Shown here piece after piece: positions 35,396 to 64,000 of a DNA stretch of 64,000 nucleotides; the stretch's first letter is position 1, and every line of letters begins with the position of its first letter. Source of the stretch: Eublepharis macularius. Taxonomy: Eukaryota; Chordata; Lepidosauria; Squamata; Eublepharidae. Under the pieces are notes generated by a model. The model was not told the DNA's origin. It saw nothing but the letters and a program-made list of their open reading frames with translations, and ran no database searches. The stretch covers positions 123,539,464-123,603,463 of the forward strand of contig NC_072796.1 of NCBI RefSeq assembly GCF_028583425.1. The letters run 5' to 3'. A program made the translations under genes and the position numbers.

Positions 35396-36430
35396 TATTA
35401 TTATTAAAAGTTTAGGAAGTTACAGAAGCTAAGAATTACAATTAATCGTTTAGAAAATGATGTTAATAAAGAATGGAGTATCTTGATGACAAAGCCGATG
35501 TATGAGAATAAAATTTTCCCTTAATAGCACAGAAGAGGTTTTGAATTTCAAAGAGAAGATCTGATCTTGCCATACATTGGGCAGATGGCAGGTTTGACTT
35601 CCAGAAAGAAGATCCTAGAGAGGGGCTACCTAACCATTGTTTTACCCGCATATTTACTGGCCAGAACCACAAACATTCTTCCTGGGTGAAGTGTGGGAAG
35701 TCATTAGTTAATTTACAAGAAAAAGACTTAACTTTATCTTGGTGACATCACTGTTCCTTGGTTGTAAAAAAAATAAAATCCTTATATGGTGGGCCTAGAC
35801 TAGAGGAGCTCTATATAGAATTGCACATCTAGCTGGGGAAATTACATAAGACAGTACACTAGGGATACTGTATAGTTTCAGTGTACATGAGCCAGAGCTC
35901 TGAAAAATCAGGGATTTGTGTAGTATGTGCAAAATCCACACATTCACCTTTCAGACAACATGGAAACTGAACATATCAGGAGAATCGCTGGTAGCACGTG
36001 CTGCCGATATGCATGGTGAGCAAGCCCCCAGTACACACAACTGTAATGTCCAGAAGAGGCTGACAGTATTGCAAGGTTGTAGCTAGAAACGAAAGAGCAT
36101 GAGCAGACTGGAAAGGGTGCCAGATCCCTGTCATCCTAAACCCTGAGAGCCTGCTGATGTCATGGAGTGGGACTTGGTGATGTCACAATATCGATAGTAA
36201 TACTTTCACATGCAACAGTTGTACCATGTAGTGCCTGTGAATGTCTGTGGTCCCAATCATGTGGCTTCAAAGAAATGAACTATTTATCAGACTAATTTTT
36301 TTTCACATTTACGTGGAAATTAGCTACATGCTAAATGTAAAATGCAGACGAGCTGTTAATGCCAGATTATTGCCTCCTCATCTTCAGTTTAATTGTACAA
36401 TAGTTAGCATTAGCAGGAATGCGCAGAATT
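35396..36430. other. No recognised repeat; possibly conserved AT-rich segment near its end
   Basis: 36240-36430 is AT-rich with several TTAG/TAAT motifs and no repeat similarity within the window. Function unknown. A (TA)n run follows at 36432-36453. Confidence 0.3.
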
Positions 36431-36614
36431 AATATATATATATATATATATATGTAACATGGCATACCACCCAAGGCAAAGTGATTTGCTTATTCAATAA
36501 TCATTTGACTTGTGTGACAAAAGAGAAGCTCAGAACGAGTGTTGCTTTTTTCATACAGCTGCTACAGCATCACATACACAGGCCCAAGTGGTGTTAGGTC
36601 AAAGCAAAACTCAG

Positions 36615-36766
36615 AGTGATTCTGCACACATTGGATAATGCACTTCCAATCCTCTTTATAGATCATTTGGAACGGATTGTTTTGTGTGCAGAACAAAAAA
36701 TCCACCTCAAACAATTGATAAAGTGCATTGAGCGTGCATTATTCAACATGTGCAGAATCAGCCTCA
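36615..36766. mobile_element. MITE, TGATTC(C/T)GCACAC termini
   Basis: AGTGATTCTGCACACATTGG and CAACATGTGCAGAATCAGC are inverted ends; the inner part is also palindromic around AATCCACCTC. CTCAG lies on both sides, a possible 5-bp duplication. Confidence 0.78.
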
Positions 36767-36816
36767 GGCAAGCCTTTACACAGATATGCACCAGTGTGGC
36801 ACAGCACTCAGACACA

Positions 36817-36958
36817 GGCCCTTTTCACACTGCTTACCAGGACTCGCAACAAAGAGGAACATCGCGTGCAAATCTCGCGAGAAAAAACGTGATTTTCCGC
36901 GTTTGTAGCGTGATGTTCCACGTCGTTGCGAGTCCCGGTAAGCAGTGTGAAAAGGGCC
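36817..36958. mobile_element. MITE, GGCC termini, 3-bp target duplication
   Basis: GGCCCTTTTCACACTGCTTA and its complement, flanked by ACA on both sides. Confidence 0.88.
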
Positions 36959-36967
36959 ACAGACTCT

Positions 36968-37100
36968 CAGGGCCAAGCTACAAGTGATGAATGACACTTG
37001 TACGGCAAGTGTATTTCTCCCTGTTCACTTGCCCTCCACTTGCGCTCCACTCGATCCACTTGCCGTTCAAGTGTCATTCGTCACTTGTAGCTTGGCCCTC
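36968..37100. mobile_element. Palindromic MITE, CAGGGCCAAGCTACAAGTGA termini
   Basis: Both ends carry the GGGCCAAGCTACAAGTGAYG sequence as inverted repeats; inner palindrome GGCAAGTG. Related to 28576 and 63185. Confidence 0.83.
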
Positions 37101-37215
37101 AGCCAAATATACCTCACAGAACAGGTGTTGGGTCAGAATAGAGAACAGCCATATACGTCACCTGTAAGAAGGAAGGAAGGAATAAAAATAGCTAGCTATG
37201 ATGAATATGGAATGA

Positions 37216-37407
37216 TAGGGCTTTTTTTCAGCTGGAACGCAGTGGCACGGAGTTCCGGAACCTCTTGAAAATGGTCACATGGCTGGTGGCCCCGCCCCCT
37301 GATCTCCAGACAGAGGGGACTTTAGATTGCCCTCTGCGCTGCTTGGCATTTTCTCCGAGGGCAACCCACTGAGTTCCACCACTTCTTTTCCCAGAAAAAA
37401 ACCCCTG
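37216..37407. mobile_element. hAT-like MITE group A, internally shortened
   Basis: TAGGGCTTTTTTTCAGC to GAAAAAAACCCCTG with a perfect 8-bp duplication TGGAATGA (37208-37215, 37408-37415). One hairpin arm is largely missing. Confidence 0.9.
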
Positions 37408-37764
37408 TGGAATGATAATAGCTGATATGCTGCATATATACATGTCAGAATACCTATTTATTCTAACCACACTTATAGTACCTTCTAGTGGATAATCGGT
37501 TTCCACACTAGTTTACTGAAGAAGTGCTGGGCTATGCCTAGTTTTCTAGTCCTTTAATTGTGCGCACAACAAGGAAGATGCAAGGAAGGCAGTGTGCAAA
37601 AAGGGCAACATGTTACATCGAGAGAGACTACTCACTGCGTGCCAATGATGACACACAAACAGCCTCACACACCTCTTAGTCCTGCAACAGATGGATATGG
37701 ACCTGGAGTAGCCAGAGTATAGTGTGCTCTATCACTATCAGATCTGTACCCAAATAAGCTCCAG

Positions 37765-38025
37765 CAGGGCTTTTTTTCTGGGAAAAGAGGTGGTGGAGCT
37801 CAGTGGGTGCCCTCGGAGAAAATGGTCACATGGCCGGTGGCCCCACCCCCTGATCTCCAGACAGAGGGGAGTTTAGATTGCCCTCCGCACCACTTAGCGC
37901 AGCGCGGAGGGCAATCTAAACTGCCCTCTGTCTGGAGATCAGGGGGCGGGGCCACCGGCCGTGTGACCATTTTCAAGCGGTTCCGGAACTCTGTTCCGCT
38001 GCGTTCTGGCTGAAAAAAAGCCCTG
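37765..38025. mobile_element. hAT-like MITE group A, short form
   Basis: CAGGGCTTTTTTTCTGGG to GAAAAAAAGCCCTG, flanked by AGCTCCAG / AGCTCCCA (6 of 8). Both hairpin arms are nearly intact. Confidence 0.9.
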
Positions 38026-38364
38026 AGCTCCCATGACAAATATATCCCAATTTTCCACCCAAGTTTTGTATGAAACAGCCCTGAGATGAAGTCTGTAAAA
38101 TCTTTATTAATAGTTATTGTAGCTTTCTATCCTTCCCTTTTAACCACAGAGGTCCTCTAAGCTGCTTACATTTAAAAAAACAGTACATTAACATCTTCCT
38201 ATTAAACCTTTGTTATAGAAAGACACATTTTGAAGTAAATATTGTGGAAATTTAGCTGTCTCACAGAAGTATAATTTAAGTATTTTCTGTGTAGGGAAGC
38301 AGAGCACACAAGCGCTAGTGTCTGTTCAGTGCAGGAGTGAGAAAGTTACATAGCAGCCCTGGTA

Positions 38365-38573
38365 GGGTTTCCAAGTTGGGAAATTCCTGGAGATTTGGGG
38401 GGTGAAACCTGGAGAAGGCGGGGTTTGGGGAGGGGAGGGGCCTCAGTGGGGTATAATGCCATACAGTTCACCCTTCAGAGCAGCCATTTTCTCCAGGGAA
38501 ACTGGTCTCTGTTGCCTGGAGATGAAGTGTAATTCCAGGAGATCTCCAGCTACCACCTGGAGGCTGGCATCCC
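38365..38573. mobile_element. MITE, GGGTT(G/T)CC termini, TA target
   Basis: TA GGGTTTCCAAGTTGGG to GGCTGGCATCCC TA; inner GGAGAAGGCGGGGTTTGGGG and AGCCATTTTCTCCAGGG match the family. Confidence 0.82.
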
Positions 38574-38579
38574 TAGGCT

Positions 38580-39574
38580 CTGGGTCTCCCCTTCCTTCTC
38601 TCTCTTGGGCTCCCTGCCTGAAGGTTTGCATTCAGTCACTCTTTGCTTCTTGTTGCTTAAAGATGCAGCTCCGCTTTTGTGTCTCCTTGTCTGTTTGGAC
38701 TGGCTACCAAGGGGTACAAAACACTCTTATTTGTGTACTCAAGGGGGCTACGCTGCACCCCCCTTCTTTTCCTGGTACATGTGGATTGAACAGGGGCTTA
38801 ACATGGGTCACAGAGATCAGACTAGCCACATTAAAAATGAAAAGTAGTTTAATAAGAAAATAAAAAGTGCACATCTGCAAATACAACAGACTAAGCAAGG
38901 AACAATGAAAAGGTGGTAAAATGCAATCTTTTAACCCTTTCACTCTATTCATACCTCTACAGATGATAAGAAGGTACAGGCTGTCTAATTTTTGGAGTTG
39001 CAAGCATTAAAAATCCTCCATTATCTTGTTTTAAGTATCTGTGGCGCTCCCTTTGTGGTCTCAGCAACACATGCTCATGTACTTAAGATGGCATCTAGGT
39101 GTAAAATGGCTTGCAGTGAAAAGGAAAAATGGCCTCTTCTTCCTCATGGCTCAAGGGGTTTATAATCTCCTCTTCACCATCCTTTGCAGACCCTCTTTCT
39201 CTTCCTGTCTTTAGGAAAGTTTGCTCTTCATTTTGGTGTCCTGGAGCTCTATAGCTCAGATGTGACCTTGGCTTAGGTGAGGCTCTAGTTGCATATTGCC
39301 CTCTCTGGCTAGGGTCACCTGCATTTTTATGACACCAAATGGCTCTGTTCTTGGGAGGAGAGTCAAACTTGCGTGTCTCTCCATTCCCCACCTTACCAGC
39401 CAGCAAAAAACACTTTACAGATTCTGAGCCTTTACAGAGCGCAAGCCAAGGAATTATCCTTTGAGCTGTAAGTTTGGCACTAAATTGGGATGGAAGGTGT
39501 CTGCCACATTATGTAACAAAAAAGGGACATTTAAAACCCTTCATTTACACAGAAAAGCTGGGGAAGTATCTTTG
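38580..39574. other. No recognised feature
   Basis: Intergenic; nothing identified. Confidence 0.4.
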
Positions 39575-40016
39575 CAGGGCCGGTGCCACCATTGAGGAGG
39601 TGAGGCGGGCACCGCGGGCGCTGAGGCGCCAGAGGGGGCGCCAGAGGAGATGCTGGGGGCGGAGGCACGCACCATGGAGTGGGTGTGCCTGGCCCGCAGC
39701 TGCTGCATCCGGCAAGCCCCACGCTGCTGCTGCCGCCAACACACACCCCCGGCTGAGCGCAAAAGCCATGGGCCAGGTACGGCAGGCATCCGGGGTGGTG
39801 TGCGGAACCTCCCCAGCCACCTGTTGCGCCCGACTGGGAGCGCGGGCAGCCTCCACGAGCCGTCTCAGCCACCCGCCGGCCAATGGGACCGGCTTGCTGC
39901 ATGATGACATCATCACACAGTGACATCATCACACAGTCCAGGGGACGCATGCGCGCACTATGTACGTGCGCACATAGGGGCAGCCACAGGCGCCAGAAAC
40001 CCGGGCGCCACCCCTG
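39575..40016. mobile_element. GC-rich hAT-like MITE group C
   Basis: CAGGGCCGGTGCCACC to GGGCGCCACCCCTG, with perfect 8-bp duplication TATCTTTG on both sides. Rich in CpG and much higher in GC than its surroundings; long open frames here are compositional. Confidence 0.88.
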
Positions 40017-40439
40017 TATCTTTGTGTTCTTTTTTTAAAATCCAAAGTAACAAACTTTGATTCATTGTAGTGAAGAAGAATTCCTAGCAAACACTGTATT
40101 GAGTAAAATCACAAAAAGTCACAACTTTAATAAAATGCCTAGGTACCTGGGTGCATTACTGATTGGAAAGCTTTCCCTGGTTCGCTTTGGAAATTTTCCC
40201 CAAAATTTCCTGAGAATTCCTGAGAGCTGTCTGGGATATTTCCTCCCCTCAGCCAAGAAAGCTCATAAAAAAGACAAACCTCAGCAAGCTTTCCTTGCCA
40301 GTTCCCCCCCCTTCCCAAGCATATTTATTTACCCTTGAGAAGAAGGTAGGGGGGGTGCACTCCAGTGAAAAAAAGGTCTTGACACCCAAGTGCTCATATA
40401 CTGTCTGAGAAAGGAATACAAAGTGAAAAAAACTGAATG

Positions 40440-40878
40440 TGTGGTTTTATTATATTTAGATTTCTATTCCCTATGGAGCTTAAATATGTCTATCACATAA
40501 TTAACAGTAATTGTCATTTTACATGTTTGATACACACAGTACAGGACTAAAAACCAGGCAAGGGAGTGCTGGGAAAAATAATTAATGTTTTCGCAATGCG
40601 AGTATCATTTCTGCAGGACCATCTGAAAGCTTCAACCAAAAGTCTCGAGCTTCAGTACTACAAAAAAGAGAGATTTCTGCTTATTAAAAAAGACGTGAAG
40701 ACACACCCTCCCTTAAAAGAATCAAAAGAGAAAACAACTGACACAAAACTTTAAACGTTTAAGATTTGATGCGAGATTAAAACACACTAATAATTTTAAT
40801 GTCCTGTTTCAAATTAATAAATATAATATAAAAATATACACCACTTGATGAGAGGATGTGCCAAATTTTTTAAGCGAG
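40440..40878 (-). other. ENPP2: ENPP2 3' UTR with candidate poly(A) signal
   Basis: AT-rich sequence without a recognised repeat follows the stop. AATAAA on the - strand occurs at 40451-40446, about 430 bp after the stop; a further one lies near 40325. Extent inferred, not proven. Confidence 0.5.
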
Positions 40879-62349
<21,471 letters not shown>

Positions 62350-62388
62350 CTGGCAAGGGATTAAGAATGGGAGAAAAATAACTGTACA

Positions 62389-62878
62389 CAGGGGTCATTT
62401 CGTAGAAAAAGAGCTGCAGGGACTCATTAGCACAACTCATTAGCATAACTCATTCGCATATGCCACACTCCTTGCCATCACCGGAAGTGTGTCACTAGCA
62501 TAATTGATTTGCATATGCCACATCCCCTGACATCACCTATCCTGGCTGTTTTGGACCCAATCCTGGACATTCAGGGCCGAAATTGGGCCCAAAATGGCAA
62601 AAGGGGGCTGAAAATGGCTGAAAAGGTGCCCAAAATGGTCAGAATTGAGCTGCTGCTGAGCAGGAGAGTGCTCTACCACCCGTAAGAGGCCCGATTCTGG
62701 CTGTATTTGGACCAACCCTGGCTGTTTTAGGCCCAATCCTGGCCATTTGGGGCCCAATCCAGGCCAAAATGGGCCCAAAATGGCCAAAAATCAGGTGGGC
62801 AGGGCCACCTGACATGTGACCTCTTTGGAGAACTGCTGGAACTGCGTTCCTGCGCGTTCCTCCTCAAAATGAGCCCTG
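62389..62878. mobile_element. hAT-like MITE group B, complete, beside an ENPP2 splice acceptor
   Basis: CAGGGGTCATTTCGTAG to CCTCAAAATGAGCCCTG with perfect 8-bp duplication ACTGTACA (62381-62388, 62879-62886). Internal CCCAAAATGGC subrepeats. Opposite orientation to 43200. Confidence 0.92.
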
Positions 62879-63184
62879 ACTGTACATAAGATACACTATG
62901 AATGGATGGGTGGATGGAAGCTTATTAGTAGTATTATCTAGGCTGTAAAATATAGTACATTCACCCCATGAATATGCATTAGGCTTCTGCACAGACTCAG
63001 ACCTCTACATTGTACATACCCACACACCCCACTCTTATGGGTTTTATCTAAGTGATGGGCAGTGGGTTTTGCTCTCATTGCCATACTGTAACAAGTTCAG
63101 CACAACTGTTTTCTGAAGGGGAAATAAAACTAACATCCTTAGCCAATTGTAGATTTCCCCACTTCACTACCAGTCTGAGAAACC

Positions 63185-63304
63185 AAGGGCCAAGCTACAA
63201 GTGATGAATGACACTTGAACAGCAAGTGTATTTCTCCCTGTTCACTTGCCCTCCACTCAATCCACTTGCCGTTCAAGTGTCATTCATCACTTGTAGCTTG
63301 GCCC
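63185..63304. mobile_element. Palindromic MITE, GGGCCAAGCTACAAGTGA termini
   Basis: GGGCCAAGCTACAAGTGATG and its complement at the ends; inner GCAAGTG palindrome. Relatives at 28576 and 36968. Confidence 0.83.
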
Positions 63305-63406
63305 CAAAACTCAAGGCTTAAACTTGGGAATCATGAAATGAGAAAAGGTTTATTTAGCAGTAAACCTTTGATGCAGTCAGGTAGTAAACGCATACAGTGA
63401 AACATC

Positions 63407-63599
63407 GGCCATTTCCACACTACTCACCTGCATCCGGAACGCTGAGGAACGTTGTGAAAAAAACGCGGAAGATAGCGTCTTCTCGTGCGGGTTTTGCACG
63501 ACATCGCGCAAAACTCGCATGAGAAGATGCTATCTTCTGTGGTTTTTTTCGCGACGTTCCGCAGTGTTGTGGATGAAGGTGAGTAGTGTAGAAATGGCC
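63407..63599. mobile_element. MITE, GGCC termini, 3-bp target duplication
   Basis: GGCCATTTCCACACTACTCA and near complement, flanked by ATC on both sides; most of the element is palindromic. Confidence 0.88.
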
Positions 63600-64000
63600 A
63601 TCGGCACCTGTGTTTTATACCTTTCAGTCAACATGTAAAAAATTGTTTACAGTACAAAACGATCTCGTACAGTTCTATAACAAGTCAAATCAGATGTATG
63701 TGATCTTCATAGAATGATGGATTGACAGATGATAGTTCACATTTAGGAATGAGAGCAGTTAAGCTGGCACCAGCAAACTCATGATAAAACGGAATAGGCA
63801 GGCATTCAAGGCTAGAGCTGGAAGATGTAGATTTAACCCTTTGGTTCTTTCAGAATAAGATAGAATAATAAGGCAGAGATCATCTTTGCGGAGGTACAAA
63901 CAGTAACAGTCAGTGGCTCTGGTAGTTACCCTGACATTCTTTGGAACTTGCCTTCTCAAAGCTAAGAGTAGCATAGCTTTGTGTGTGTAGTAAAAGTAGC

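Noticed and set aside
39474-39923. Several open frames of 80-149 codons on both strands
   Set aside because: They are produced by the GC-rich hAT-like element at 39575-40016, which lacks stop-rich sequence in any frame.

Overview
The window is vertebrate nuclear DNA, most likely from a squamate reptile (lizard or snake). Two host genes are recognisable and point towards each other, in the same order as in other amniotes (human 8q24). CCN3 (NOV) is complete on the + strand: five coding exons between 12059 and 25038, encoding 363 residues. ENPP2 (autotaxin) is on the - strand and only its 3' part is present: eight coding exons between 62349 and 40879, giving the last 344 residues; its 5' exons lie beyond 64000. 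Every listed splice junction has a GT donor and an AG acceptor, and the phases join without a break.

Layout. 1-11.9 kb is intergenic sequence upstream of CCN3, made mostly of LINE 3' ends, SINEs, small DNA transposons and a 1.79-kb inverted repeat. 11.94-12.54 kb is a GC-rich promoter with a TATA box, CCN3 exon 1, a 115-bp intron and exon 2. 12.5-25 kb holds the remaining CCN3 exons and repeat-laden introns. 25-26.45 kb is the probable CCN3 3' UTR. 26.5-40.4 kb is the gap between the two gene ends and is dense in MITEs. 40.4-62.35 kb is the 3' half of ENPP2. 62.35-64 kb is the start of its next upstream intron.

The repeat content is typical of squamates: CR1 and CR1/L2-like LINE 3' ends, 5'-truncated L1, tRNA-derived SINEs, 5S-rRNA-derived SINEs and long GATA arrays. 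Several families of short palindromic DNA transposons can be defined from this window alone, because their inverted ends and target duplications are intact: three hAT-like groups with CAGGG termini and 8-bp duplications, a GGCC-ended group with 3-bp duplications, and a GGGTTGCC-ended group flanked by TA. Nested insertions give relative ages: an L1 inside a hAT-like MITE, MITEs inside CR1 and LINE copies, and one MITE family hit once by a solo LTR and once by an inverted repeat dimer.

The two genes do not act in one pathway. CCN3 is a secreted matricellular signalling protein and ENPP2 a secreted lysophospholipase D; they are chromosomal neighbours only. The most unusual signal is a dispersed repeat, possibly Penelope-like, that carries a hammerhead-ribozyme-like core in several copies. 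No CRISPR array, prokaryotic gene, tRNA gene or functional rRNA gene was found.
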